Shown here piece after piece: positions 26,169 to 34,139 of a DNA stretch of 36,923 nucleotides. The stretch's first letter is position 1. Every line of letters starts with the position of its first letter. Under the pieces are notes generated by a model. That model made no database searches. It was not told the DNA's origin and worked only from the letters and a program-made list of their open reading frames with translations. The stretch is taken from positions 1 to 36,923 of the forward strand of contig JABDFN010000009.1 of NCBI GenBank assembly GCA_013286485.1. Reading direction: 5' to 3'. The translations under genes and the position numbers were made by a program. This stretch comes from Bacteroidota bacterium. Its GTDB lineage: Bacteria; Bacteroidota; Bacteroidia; Chitinophagales; Chitinophagaceae.

Positions 26169-26968
26169 AGCTATTAAAAAAACAAATTAGTCCTTTACGG
26201 GAGCAACTAATAAACCATCCATTATACAGCCATATACACTCATTGCAGGATTTGAATGTTTTTATGGAGCATCATGTCTTTGCTGTATGGGATTTTATGT
26301 CACTATTAAAATCACTCCAACGAGAACTTACTTGTATTGATATTCCATGGATACCGAAAGGCAATGCCGCTACCAGGTATTTGATCAACGAAATTGTTAC
26401 AGGGGAAGAAAGTGATATAGACCACAATGGCAACAGAACAAGTCATTTTGAATTGTATTTAAGCGCTATGCTTCAGGCGGGTAGCGATACAACTGCTATC
26501 AATGAGCTTATTAAAGGATTGGGAAACAATCAAAACATAAAGGAAGCACTGGGGAATTGTAGCGTATCACAGCCGGTTCTCGATTTTGTTCAAAATACTT
26601 TCGATACGATAGCCACCGGCAAAGCACATACTCAAGCTGCGGTGTTCACGTTTGGCCGTGAGGATCTGATACCGGGAATGTTCATATCATTTGTAAGGGA
26701 ATTGAATAAACACACGGCAGATAAAGCAAGTATATTCCAATATTATTTAGAACGCCACATTGAAATTGATGGAGAGCACCACTTTCATTTAGCATATCAA
26801 ATGACCGAACAATTATGTGGTGACAATGGGCAGTACTGGAATGAAGCTACCGAAGCAGTAAAAACCGCATTATCTTCAAGGATCAAACTTTGGGACTCTA
26901 TTTTATCTGAAATTAAAAATGATAAATTGGCCACCAGCCTCAGTTCCTTGATTAAGCAACATAACTGA
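26153..26968 (+). CDS. DUF3050 family protein (heme-oxygenase-like fold)
   Basis: The 271-residue protein matches the DUF3050 pattern from end to end: [17 protein letters not shown], then [20 protein letters not shown] and [20 protein letters not shown], a conserved EIVTGEESD, a central [20 protein letters not shown] and a final [16 protein letters not shown]. The repeated His and Glu residues ([12 protein letters not shown]) fit a metal-binding heme-oxygenase-like/iron oxidase fold. Biochemical activity of the family is not firmly known. The gene appears intact; an ATG within the preceding open frame is the start. Confidence 0.88.
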   Translation: MGNRLELLKKQISPLREQLINHPLYSHIHSLQDLNVFMEHHVFAVWDFMSLLKSLQRELTCIDIPWIPKGNAATRYLINEIVTGEESDIDHNGNRTSHFELYLSAMLQAGSDTTAINELIKGLGNNQNIKEALGNCSVSQPVLDFVQNTFDTIATGKAHTQAAVFTFGREDLIPGMFISFVRELNKHTADKASIFQYYLERHIEIDGEHHFHLAYQMTEQLCGDNGQYWNEATEAVKTALSSRIKLWDSILSEIKNDKLATSLSSLIKQHN

Positions 26969-27072
26969 CCTTCAATTACTGACTTCTATATATAAACCAG
27001 ATTCTCAAAAACTTTTTGAAAGAATAGATGGAATTTGGAACCTTACTGATGAAACATGCCTGCATAAACAAA

Positions 27073-27112
27073 TGAGCCACACAGCAAATAAAATTTGAGC
27101 CATACAGCAAAT
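27073..27112. promoter_or_regulatory. Two direct repeats, likely AraC-type half-sites
   Basis: TGAGCCACACAGCAAAT (27073-27089) and TGAGCCATACAGCAAAT (27096-27112) differ in one base and are 23 bases apart start to start, about two helical turns. They end exactly at the -33 TTG of the candidate promoter for an operon whose second gene encodes an AraC-family regulator. That is the usual layout for activator half-sites. Confidence 0.65.
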
Positions 27113-27140
27113 TGGGCCGTTTAAAAATATCCTACCTTGC
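27112..27140 (+). promoter_or_regulatory. Candidate Bacteroidota promoter
   Basis: TTG at 27112-27114 and TACCTTGC at 27133-27140, spaced 18 bases, approximate the -33 TTG / -7 TAnnTTTG pattern. The GTG start of the first gene is 22 bases downstream. Confidence 0.45.
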
Positions 27141-27162
27141 AATACAATAAATTTATAGTGAT

Positions 27163-27675
27163 GTGGATATTTTAAGATTAAGTACCGATTGGGCAAAGGC
27201 GGAAGTGTTTTCTGCAAAAATGGTAACACTGCTTAGTTTGCTGTTTTTCCTTGTAGCTATTGGGTTTTGGCAATTGGGCAAAACTGTTACAGCAAAAGCT
27301 TTTGTGTGGCCGTTAATGGTTACCGGCGTGTTGATGATAGCTATTGCTGCTGGTTTATATTTCACAAACAAGCCGCGCATTTTGAGTTTTGAAATGGCTT
27401 ATAAAAACAATCCTGACGAATTTATCCAAAATGAAATAGCCCGTACTGCAAAATCGCAACAGGATCTGGCAACAATTGTTTTCAAAGTGCTTCCTGCCAT
27501 CATCATCGTCGCGGCAGTATTGATCATTGTTGTTTCAACACCGCTGTGGCGGGCAATTGGTATCACAATTATTGTATTAATGTCATGTTTAATGTTTATA
27601 GATAGTAATACTGCTGCCAGAAACGCAAATTATCATCAACAATTATTGGATGTAAAACAATGGCCGACAAAGTAA
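27163..27675 (+). CDS. Four-helix membrane protein of unknown function
   Basis: The 170-residue protein starts at GTG 27163; the frame is closed by a stop 15 bases upstream and no ATG lies in frame nearby. Hydrophobic segments lie at about 20-38, 48-67, 103-121 and 124-142, with a charged central loop (KNNPDEFIQNEIARTAKSQQ). No family was recognised. Its end overlaps the AraC regulator start by 16 bases, so the two are translated from one message. It could be a membrane partner whose expression the regulator controls. Confidence 0.7.
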   Translation: MDILRLSTDWAKAEVFSAKMVTLLSLLFFLVAIGFWQLGKTVTAKAFVWPLMVTGVLMIAIAAGLYFTNKPRILSFEMAYKNNPDEFIQNEIARTAKSQQDLATIVFKVLPAIIIVAAVLIIVVSTPLWRAIGITIIVLMSCLMFIDSNTAARNANYHQQLLDVKQWPTK

Positions 27676-28484
27676 TTCCTGTCACACAGGTATTAGAAGA
27701 TAGCTTTGTATATTCCTGTTCCTTTGAGAAGCGACGCGCCTACGAACAGTTCGTGCAATATTACACATTGGCTTTTCAAATTTCGGGCGAAACGCATATC
27801 TATCATCAAAACGGTAAGTTGGTGCTCAGAAAAAACCAACTATTGTTAGCCCGGAAAAACCAATTAATTAAATCCACAAAAATTCCCGCTGAAGATAAAG
27901 TATATAAAAGCATTTCGGTAATACTTACTAATTCCGCGTTACAGGAATTTGCCTTAGATAACGACATCAGTAGCGACAAAAAGTATGAAGGCGAATATAA
28001 TCTTCAGCTAAAACCCGATGCGCTGCTAAAAAGCTATTTTCAATCCATATTGCCTTATGTAGAGCAGTCGAAAAAAATCAATAAAAAATTAGCTACTCTT
28101 AAAATAAACGAAGCCATAGAATTGCTGTTAAACTTAAAGCCATCTTTAAAAACTTTTCTATTTGATTTTTCTGAACCGTACAAAATAGACATTGAAAAGT
28201 TTATGCAGCAGAACTATCATTACAATGTTCCGATAGAAAATTTTGCAAAGCTCACCGGAAGAAGCTTAGCAGGGTTTAAGCGCGATTTTGTGAAAACCTT
28301 TCAAACCTCACCGCGCAAATGGCTACAGGAAAGACGGTTGAGGGAAGCTCATTATCTCATCAAACAAAAAAAGAAAAAACCCAAAGACATTTACCTCAAC
28401 TTAGGCTTTGAAGACCTCTCACATTTTTATACTTCATTCAAACAAAAATTTGGAATAACTCCGGCTGAAATGCTCATTCAATAA
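27660..28484 (+). CDS. AraC-family transcriptional regulator
   Basis: In the 274-residue product the C-terminal 100 residues form the double helix-turn-helix of AraC/XylS proteins: first helix-turn-helix VPIENFAKLTGRSLAGFKRD, then the linker SPRKWLQERRLREAHYLI, and the second helix-turn-helix with the family signature LNLGFEDLSHFYTSFKQKFG then ITPAEML. The N-terminal 160 residues resemble a cupin-like sensor (TLAFQISGETHIYHQNGK, VLRKNQLLLARKNQ). The ligand is unknown. It sits inside a forward operon, and two 17-base direct repeats in front of that operon are its likely binding site, suggesting autoregulation. Confidence 0.9.
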   Translation: MADKVIPVTQVLEDSFVYSCSFEKRRAYEQFVQYYTLAFQISGETHIYHQNGKLVLRKNQLLLARKNQLIKSTKIPAEDKVYKSISVILTNSALQEFALDNDISSDKKYEGEYNLQLKPDALLKSYFQSILPYVEQSKKINKKLATLKINEAIELLLNLKPSLKTFLFDFSEPYKIDIEKFMQQNYHYNVPIENFAKLTGRSLAGFKRDFVKTFQTSPRKWLQERRLREAHYLIKQKKKKPKDIYLNLGFEDLSHFYTSFKQKFGITPAEMLIQ

Positions 28485-28505
28485 TAATTTTTAAATCAAC
28501 TTAAA

Positions 28506-28955
28506 ATGGAAATCCAACAACAGCTGCAAGAAGCTGCCGATAGATTAGCTATCCGCAACCTGGTCGATCAATACGCTTATTGTGCCGATACCCGTGATGC
28601 ACAAGGACAAATGGCTCTTTTTACTGAAGATACCCGTTTCATTGTTTTCATGGATGCTAAATCATCTGAACCATCGCAAGTCATCAATAAAAGAGCAGAC
28701 CTCTTTCCCGTCTTTGATAATCTCAATACTTATCGAGCTACAATGCACTTCAACGGTCAAAGCACAGTTCTGGAACTGAACGATGACACAGCAACAGGTA
28801 TCGCCTACTGCATTGCACATCACCAAACCATCAAAGATGGGGTTCAAACACTAATGATCGCCAATATTAAATATCATGACCGCTTTGTAAAACAAAACGG
28901 GAAATGGCTTTTTGCCGAGCGCAAGCTAATGGTGGATTGGATAGAAAATAGGTAG
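28506..28955 (+). CDS. SnoaL-like/NTF2-fold protein
   Basis: The 149-residue protein is a single NTF2-like (SnoaL_4) domain: AADRLAIRNLVDQYAYCADT, then MALFTEDTRFIVFMD, HFNGQSTVLELNDDTATGIA, and YHDRFVKQNGKWLFAERKL at the end. Known members are small isomerases, dehydratases or binding proteins; in many the substrate is unknown. It starts 21 bases after the AraC gene and is followed 38 bases later by the MBL hydrolase, so it is likely part of that operon. Confidence 0.88.
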   Translation: MEIQQQLQEAADRLAIRNLVDQYAYCADTRDAQGQMALFTEDTRFIVFMDAKSSEPSQVINKRADLFPVFDNLNTYRATMHFNGQSTVLELNDDTATGIAYCIAHHQTIKDGVQTLMIANIKYHDRFVKQNGKWLFAERKLMVDWIENR

Positions 28956-28993
28956 CCATTGACATTCTAAGCGCAAAAACGGTAAGACCAGCT

Positions 28994-30073
28994 ATGAATA
29001 GGAGAAAATTCATCTACAAAGGTTTGGCGTTGTTCGGATTGCTTTTAACAGGAAAAATTATGCTTTTTAAAAAGAAAACACCTACGATTACCGGCTACAC
29101 TTCAAATCCGGCGCTTGCAACTGTTAAACCTGGTTGGAAAGGTACTCCACTTGATGAAGATGGTTTATTCATCAATCATGAGTATCCGTGGAAGCTTGAT
29201 TACGGTAATGTATTAAAATACCCGATGCACCGTAATCCGCAGAAAGAAATAAAAAAGCATGACACCTGGCGAATACCTGTTATCAAAGATGATCAATGGC
29301 TGACAGATTCGACGGACAAGATTGTGTGGTTAGGCCATGCCAGTTTTTTCATTCAATTGTCAGGTATTCGCATGCTCATAGACCCTGTTTATGGTAAGCT
29401 GCAGGTTGGCGCGCGCTATTCGGCCATGCCGGTTGCTCCTGATAAACTACTGAATATTGATTATATATTGGTTTCGCATGCGCACTACGACCACTGTGAT
29501 AAAGAAAGCATAAAGTTGTTAACCCGTAATAATCCCATCGCTGAGATACTAACCGGGCTAAAGCTGAATGATTTAATTAGTAAATGGACGAGCAACAAAA
29601 TACAAACTGCCGGGTGGTATCAACAGTATCAGCTTGACAGCGGCCTAAAGATTACGTTCCTTCCGTCAAGACACTGGGCGAACCGTACTCTTTTTGATGT
29701 GAACACTACTCTCTGGGGCGCATTCATGATTGAGAAAGATGGAAAGCGCATCTACTATAGCGGAGACTCCGGCCATGGATCTCACTTCAATGATATTGGA
29801 GAATTTTTTAAAAATATTAATGTAGCTCTCATAGGTACAGGTGCATACGCCCCTGCCTGGTTTATGGAGCCGATGCATCAAAACCCGTATGATGCTGTGA
29901 AAGCATTCCATGCAACACGCGCAAAAACATTCATACCATTTCACTACGGCACATTCGATTTATCAGACGAGCCATTAGAAGAACCTGAACAAATACTAAG
30001 TAAGCTCAATGCTGAGGGTAAAATCGAAAACGTGTTAAAGATTTTAAAGTTGGGTGAGGTGTTCAACCTTTAG
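28994..30073 (+). CDS. MBL-fold hydrolase, NAPE-PLD/UlaG-like
   Basis: The 359-residue metallo-beta-lactamase-fold enzyme shows the zinc-binding signature HAHYDHCD (about residues 162-169) preceded by WLGHASFFIQLSGIRMLIDP. Further NAPE-PLD-type features are PSRHWANRTLFD, YYSGDSGHGSHFNDIGE with a ligand Asp, and the closing FIPFHYGTFDLSDE with a ligand His. The N-terminus has RRKF followed by a hydrophobic stretch, so it may be a Tat-exported or membrane-anchored protein. NAPE-PLD-like enzymes hydrolyse phosphodiester bonds in lipids; the bacterial substrate here is unknown. It is the last gene of the operon with the AraC regulator and SnoaL-like protein. Confidence 0.9.
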   Translation: MNRRKFIYKGLALFGLLLTGKIMLFKKKTPTITGYTSNPALATVKPGWKGTPLDEDGLFINHEYPWKLDYGNVLKYPMHRNPQKEIKKHDTWRIPVIKDDQWLTDSTDKIVWLGHASFFIQLSGIRMLIDPVYGKLQVGARYSAMPVAPDKLLNIDYILVSHAHYDHCDKESIKLLTRNNPIAEILTGLKLNDLISKWTSNKIQTAGWYQQYQLDSGLKITFLPSRHWANRTLFDVNTTLWGAFMIEKDGKRIYYSGDSGHGSHFNDIGEFFKNINVALIGTGAYAPAWFMEPMHQNPYDAVKAFHATRAKTFIPFHYGTFDLSDEPLEEPEQILSKLNAEGKIENVLKILKLGEVFNL

Positions 30074-30162
30074 TTTATTGGTTTGCGGCAAATTTAAAGG
30101 GGGTCCTTAGTATCACAAAATTCGCATGACAGTTAAGTAATTTGTTAGCCATATAAACAAAA

Positions 30163-30192
30163 TTGACCGTTAAATCTTTCGTAATACCTTTA
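30163..30192 (+). promoter_or_regulatory. Bacteroidota-type promoter
   Basis: TTG at 30163-30165, a 19-base spacer and TACCTTTA at 30185-30192 match the -33/-7 consensus with one change in the last base. The SnoaL-like gene starts 21 bases downstream. Confidence 0.6.
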
Positions 30193-30212
30193 CCTATAAA
30201 ATTCAAATAATA

Positions 30213-30653
30213 ATGGAAAAAACAAACGACCGGGATAAAGAAACGCTCCTATCCATTGTTAAAGAAATGGCAGAATCCAGGACCGGTGCAGCAAGTACTA
30301 AACATTGGGCATCAGACGCACTATGGTTTGACATCCCGGCTTTTGCATCTAAAGGCGTTCAACCTGCCATTAAAATGTTTGACAGCGTTTTCAATAGTTT
30401 TAAGTCCTGCAATGTGTCGATCCTTGAAAGTGAAACAATACTAAGCGGTGATATGGGAATTGTATGCACAATTCAAAAAGTAGATATAATATTCAAAAAT
30501 GATATTGCCAAAACGCTTCTGGTTCGCCAAACAGATTGTTTTAGTAAATCGGACAATAACGAATGGCTATTGGTGCATCAACATGCCTCTGTCCCTTCCG
30601 GTGGGGAATGGGATGGAAAAATCGTAATGGGCTTGCAAAATGAGACACTGTGA
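30213..30653 (+). CDS. SnoaL-like/NTF2-fold protein
   Basis: A 146-residue single NTF2-like domain: LLSIVKEMAESRTGAAST, DALWFDIPAFASKGVQPAIK (the SnoaL_3 pattern with Trp-Phe-Asp), then CTIQKVDIIFKNDIAKTLLV and NEWLLVHQHASVPSG at the end. Relatives act as small-molecule binding proteins or enzymes with no assigned substrate. It has its own promoter, and its stop codon overlaps the possible GTG start of the next gene by 4 bases, indicating translational coupling with the TMEM175-like protein. Confidence 0.85.
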   Translation: MEKTNDRDKETLLSIVKEMAESRTGAASTKHWASDALWFDIPAFASKGVQPAIKMFDSVFNSFKSCNVSILESETILSGDMGIVCTIQKVDIIFKNDIAKTLLVRQTDCFSKSDNNEWLLVHQHASVPSGGEWDGKIVMGLQNETL

Positions 30654-31294
30654 ATATGACAGAAAGAAACCCCAACACCCGATTAGAAGCATTTTGTGAC
30701 GGAATATTTGCAATTGCAATTACGTTGTTAATTCTTGAGATCAAAGTACCGCCTGTCAGCATGGTGCATACAAAAGCGGAATTATGGGCGGCTTTTGCTC
30801 GCGAGCTACCCTCATGGCTTGCATTTTTGCTTAGTTTTATTGTTCTTTTAGTAACATGGGTAGGTCATTGGCATACCCTTAAATTAATTGGCAAGTCATC
30901 TCCAAAATTTACCTATGCCAATGGATTGTTAATGTTGACCGTTGTTTTAGTACCGTTCATTACCGCTGCGGTGGCTGAATACCTTAACAGTGCTAACAGT
31001 GATTTAGCCCAGCCTGCCATTACATTATATTGTGCGGTAATCTTGCTGAATAATATAGCTTGGAATTTAATACAGCATATCTATTTATATTCGGAACTAT
31101 TAGTAAAGCCAAGTGTGAATATTAATAAAGCAAAAAAGCAAGCCGCATATTCGCGTTATATATTTTTTTTATACGCGTTCGCATTTATCTTTTCATTTTG
31201 GTTTCCATTGATTGCTTTTACAATCGTTGCTTTATCGTTTGTTGGGTGGCTGGTTCAGGGCATAGCTATTAAAGAAGAAGAAATGACTAATTGA
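30650..31294 (+). CDS. TMEM175 (DUF1211)-like potassium channel protein
   Basis: The product has 214 residues from GTG 30650, which overlaps the previous stop (GTGA); an ATG at 30656 is an alternative. It has six hydrophobic helices. The N-terminal signature RLEAFCDGIFAIAITLLILE matches the TMEM175 motif RxxxFSDxxxAIAxTLL, with Cys in place of the usual Ser. Bacterial TMEM175 proteins form tetrameric K+ channels with one such repeat per subunit, in the cytoplasmic membrane. It is coupled to the SnoaL-like gene. No canonical GYG filter is expected in this family. Confidence 0.88.
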   Translation: MNMTERNPNTRLEAFCDGIFAIAITLLILEIKVPPVSMVHTKAELWAAFARELPSWLAFLLSFIVLLVTWVGHWHTLKLIGKSSPKFTYANGLLMLTVVLVPFITAAVAEYLNSANSDLAQPAITLYCAVILLNNIAWNLIQHIYLYSELLVKPSVNINKAKKQAAYSRYIFFLYAFAFIFSFWFPLIAFTIVALSFVGWLVQGIAIKEEEMTN

Positions 31295-31361
31295 GAGACC
31301 AAACTTGATTACTTACCTGGTTAAGACAAATGTAATAGCTTTGCCAATAAGTAGAATAAAT

Positions 31362-31928
31362 ATGACAGTAGAACAAATGAAACAATCCATTTTAGGAGAA
31401 TGGATTAGCATCGCTCCCGAAGTCCGTCCAAGTTCCATTAAGAACGCCGACGGTAGTATCAAGCCTTTTTATCTCAGCCGGGAGTTTAAGTACATGACAG
31501 GCGATAAGTTTGAACTTGTTGTAACAAACTACGCCGATCCTTTTGGCAAAGTAGCCCTCGTGAAGATGCTCATACGCGGACGCATGGAATGGAAGGGCGA
31601 TCATCCGATTGCAACCGGCGCTCAGAAAGTTGATTTCATCGCCGATGAAGCATATAAAGTAACTCCGCTGTTTCCTGCATTTGCCGATGCTATGAACCAG
31701 CTCACAAAAGGATTTAATAAATGGGAATTAGGCGAGGAACAAAGCATACTCAAGAAGGCATTCCCGCCTTTCGGGCTTACAGAAGGCCAGATTTTCTCTG
31801 AGTGTGATTTGGTATATCTATTCAACGATATGATGTTCTGGGGTGCGCGTAATGTTGACGGCAGAGGCTTCGACAAAGAAGAGAACAGACCAACCAATTT
31901 GCAGATACCAATGGTGAGGAAGAAATAA
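31362..31928 (+). CDS. APCDD1-like domain protein (tentative)
   Basis: The ATG at 31362 is preferred over a TTG at 31305 that would add an unlikely leader. The 188-residue product opens ILGEWISIAPEVRPSSIKN and continues with FYLSREFKYMTGDKFELVVT then YADPFGKVALVKMLIRGRME, a pattern like the APCDD1 domain (GxWxSxxxEVRP, later a tyrosine/aspartate-proline strand and an RG strand). The second half is less conserved-looking (WELGEEQSILKKAFPPFG). No signal peptide was seen, so it is probably cytoplasmic. It may be co-transcribed with the TMEM175-like gene (67-base gap). The family call is from motif memory only. Confidence 0.6.
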   Translation: MTVEQMKQSILGEWISIAPEVRPSSIKNADGSIKPFYLSREFKYMTGDKFELVVTNYADPFGKVALVKMLIRGRMEWKGDHPIATGAQKVDFIADEAYKVTPLFPAFADAMNQLTKGFNKWELGEEQSILKKAFPPFGLTEGQIFSECDLVYLFNDMMFWGARNVDGRGFDKEENRPTNLQIPMVRKK

Positions 31929-32082
31929 AAGACGCAGTTCAGCTATCATTACCTGAATAAAACGCGATCCCGACAATTCACAATTAATCACTCTACGATA
32001 TATTTTGTAGAAATTTATTAGGTGTGCTATCGCACATCTCTAATAACTGCTTTCTCCGCTTCGCTCTAAAAGACACCCCACC

Positions 32083-32106
32083 GCAGATTTCTATGTATAA
32101 ACCAAA
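32083..32106 (+). repeat. 24-bp interspersed repeat, copy 2
   Basis: Exact copy of 23277-23300, preceded by CACCCCACC as the first copy is by CACCCACA. It is intergenic. Confidence 0.7.
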
Positions 32107-32135
32107 AGTGTCGTGAAAAGGATATTGTGCACCAC

Positions 32136-32147
32136 AAAACTGCCACC
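32136..32147 (+). repeat. Isolated copy of the integrase-adjacent 12-mer
   Basis: AAAACTGCCACC is identical to 14480-14491 and 14687-14698, 17 kb away. It is the only third copy seen in the window and stands 30 bases from the 24-bp repeat. Confidence 0.55.
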
Positions 32148-32203
32148 CTCGTAAAAAGCAAACTTGTTAAGTTGTATTTGTACTACTATAGTTGAAAAAA
32201 AAT

Positions 32204-32638
32204 CTATAATTCTGGTAGAACTGCTAATAATTCAAATACTTTTTGAATAAGGATTTTATCTGCTAGTGAATATTGCTTTGAGATAGCAACAGCTAGCCAC
32301 TGCTCACGTTCTTCACGGCTATTTGTAAGCCATTTGCGGCCCTTTGATGTAATGATTGCGTAAGATTTCCTTTTATCAGTGGGTGCCATTTTTCGAGAAA
32401 TATATCCTAACTCCGTCAGTTTGTTAAGCACCTGAGATACGTATTGAGAGGATAAATTAAGCTTAGAACAAAGTTTAGATGGAAGCAGTTTGTGATGCTC
32501 TACCAATAATTGAATTACGTTTAGCTCAGAGATAGAAAGCTGTTCCGGATTGCTGATTTGTTTTCTCAGTCTACGGTTCATACGGGTAATCAAGTCACGT
32601 ATGAGGTGTGCTAAAACTTTATCTTGTTCAGTTACCAT
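32204..32638 (-). CDS. MarR-family transcriptional regulator
   Basis: The 144-residue protein has the MarR winged-helix order: LRKQISNPEQLSISELNVIQ, LLVEHHKLLPSKLCSKLNLS, the recognition helix SQYVSQVLNKLTELGYISR and the wing KMAPTDKRKSYAIITSKGRKW, then a dimerisation helix. It is divergent from an MFS exporter with a shared control region containing two 13-bp palindromes. The expected role is repression of itself and of the exporter/hydrolase pair, relieved by a small compound that the exporter removes. The inducer is unknown. Confidence 0.92.
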   Translation of the reverse strand: MVTEQDKVLAHLIRDLITRMNRRLRKQISNPEQLSISELNVIQLLVEHHKLLPSKLCSKLNLSSQYVSQVLNKLTELGYISRKMAPTDKRKSYAIITSKGRKWLTNSREEREQWLAVAISKQYSLADKILIQKVFELLAVLPEL

Positions 32639-32675
32639 CTTTTATAATATTGCTGTAAAAGTAAGAAAGAATTAC

Positions 32676-32715
32676 CAAAGTTACTTTGATAATTAAAAAT
32701 ATCAAAGTAACTTTG
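32676..32715. promoter_or_regulatory. Overlapping divergent promoters with MarR double operator
   Basis: Two 13-bp palindromes, CAAAGTTACTTTG (32676-32688) and CAAAGTAACTTTG (32703-32715), lie 27 bases apart. Each end is a promoter element. Forward: TTG 32686-32688, 19-base spacer, TAACTTTG 32708-32715. Reverse: TTG at 32705-32703, 19-base spacer, TAACTTTG at 32683-32676. Occupancy by the MarR dimer would thus block both promoters together. Confidence 0.8.
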
Positions 32716-32734
32716 CAAAGCTCTATTTTAGTAA

Positions 32735-34129
32735 ATGAAAAACAATAATGATAAGGGTCGTACAAAATTTCTTGCACCATTGGTGCTTGGCAATATGTTG
32801 AACCCTTTAAATTCTACCATGCTGGCTACGGCAGTGCTCACCATCGTTATGGCGTTCAAGCAAGAGCCTGGTGCGGGAGCTTTATTAATTGTTCCTCTCT
32901 ATTTCACCTCCGCTATAGGTCAGCCTCTGATGGGGCGGCTTTGCGATGTATTCAATCCGGGGCGCATCAACTTGATAGGTTTTCTTCTGATCCTTTTGTC
33001 AGGTATTGTCGGGGTATACGCCACAAACTTTAACTGGCTGATTGTTTCACGCATACTACTAGGCTTGGGCAGTTCAGCAGCATATCCATCGTCTATTACC
33101 CTGATCAGGCAACGATATAAAGCGTTAAAAATGGAAGTACCAGGAATTATTTTAAGCATTATTGCCATTGCGGGGCAAGTATCGCTTGTATTTGGGCCGT
33201 TTCTGGGCGGTACTTTATTGGAAAGTTTCGGATGGAAAGGTATCTTTTTTATCAATATTCCGCTGGTGCTAATCGGACTGTTGCTTTCTATCAGAAAGAA
33301 AAGTCATACCAAAATAGAAAATACACAACGAAATAAAACTGCTCTTCAATTTTTTAAAGATTTAGATCCATTAGGTCTTGTACTCTTCAGTTGTTTCCTG
33401 TTTGCTTTTCTGATGGTACTGCTCTATCCACCATACTTGTTTCTTAAGATAGCTGTAGCCATTATGTTTTTGATTGCTCTAATTATTGTTGAGCTTAAAC
33501 ACTCCAATCCTTTTATTAATATAAAGGTGTTGAGTCTCAACATGCTTTTAAATACTACTTTTCTCCGCCAGATTGGAATTAACTTCATCATATACCTTGT
33601 GCTTTACGGCTTGCCGCAATGGATGGAACAATCCAAACATATAAGCCCGTCGAAAGTCGGCCTGATCATGTTGCCTTTTTCACTTATCGCGATGAGCCTG
33701 AGTCTGGCAATTGCTGGTAACAAAAATTATAAAGTATTGCTTACGGCGGGTGTTAGCTGTATAACCATAGCAACTATTGGTATTTTTATGCTCAACACAG
33801 TATCACCAGTGTATTTTATTGTTGGTATAACTGTTCTCATTGGAGCTGCTTTAGGTATTCTGACCGTTGCCAATCAAGCCACTTTGTATGCTGAGGCACC
33901 GGATGATCAGCTAGGTGTCTGTTTTGGTCTGTTTAGAACGGTTGGTTATATCGGGGCTATTCTCGCAGGTTCCAGCCTCAAGCATCAGTTCAAATCGGGA
34001 GCGACTGATACAGGCTTACATTCTCTGGCACTGTTTTCACTCATCGCATGTGGACTTATAGTCCTGTTCCTTCTGCCCTTATTTTTTAAAAAACGGAAAG
34101 TACAAGTTGATTTTGAAGTAACCATTTAA
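32735..34129 (+). CDS. MFS multidrug exporter (DHA2, 14-helix type)
   Basis: The 464-residue integral membrane protein shows motif A QPLMGRLCDVFNPGRINLIG after the second helix. It also has the drug:H+ antiporter pattern near helix 5 (SLVFGPFLGGTLLESFGWKG, then IFFINIPLVLIGLLL), typical of EmrB/QacA-type exporters. Twelve to fourteen hydrophobic segments can be counted. It likely exports toxic compounds through the inner membrane using the proton gradient. It starts 20 bases after the operator/promoter block of the divergent MarR gene and is followed 10 bases later by the hydrolase-fold gene, so the two are a probable operon. Confidence 0.9.
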   Translation: MKNNNDKGRTKFLAPLVLGNMLNPLNSTMLATAVLTIVMAFKQEPGAGALLIVPLYFTSAIGQPLMGRLCDVFNPGRINLIGFLLILLSGIVGVYATNFNWLIVSRILLGLGSSAAYPSSITLIRQRYKALKMEVPGIILSIIAIAGQVSLVFGPFLGGTLLESFGWKGIFFINIPLVLIGLLLSIRKKSHTKIENTQRNKTALQFFKDLDPLGLVLFSCFLFAFLMVLLYPPYLFLKIAVAIMFLIALIIVELKHSNPFINIKVLSLNMLLNTTFLRQIGINFIIYLVLYGLPQWMEQSKHISPSKVGLIMLPFSLIAMSLSLAIAGNKNYKVLLTAGVSCITIATIGIFMLNTVSPVYFIVGITVLIGAALGILTVANQATLYAEAPDDQLGVCFGLFRTVGYIGAILAGSSLKHQFKSGATDTGLHSLALFSLIACGLIVLFLLPLFFKKRKVQVDFEVTI

Positions 34130-34139
34130 TTTGAAAATT

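Larger units (their letters stand above)
31929..32203. other. Intergenic region with hairpin and repeats
   Basis: No gene was seen. It contains an inverted repeat at 32015-32046 (TTATTAG and TGTGC paired with GCACA and CTAATAA), the second copy of the 24-base repeat (32083-32106) and a single AAAACTGCCACC (32136-32147) that also occurs twice beside the integrase. The flanking genes point toward each other, so part of this may be transcription termination. Confidence 0.5.
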
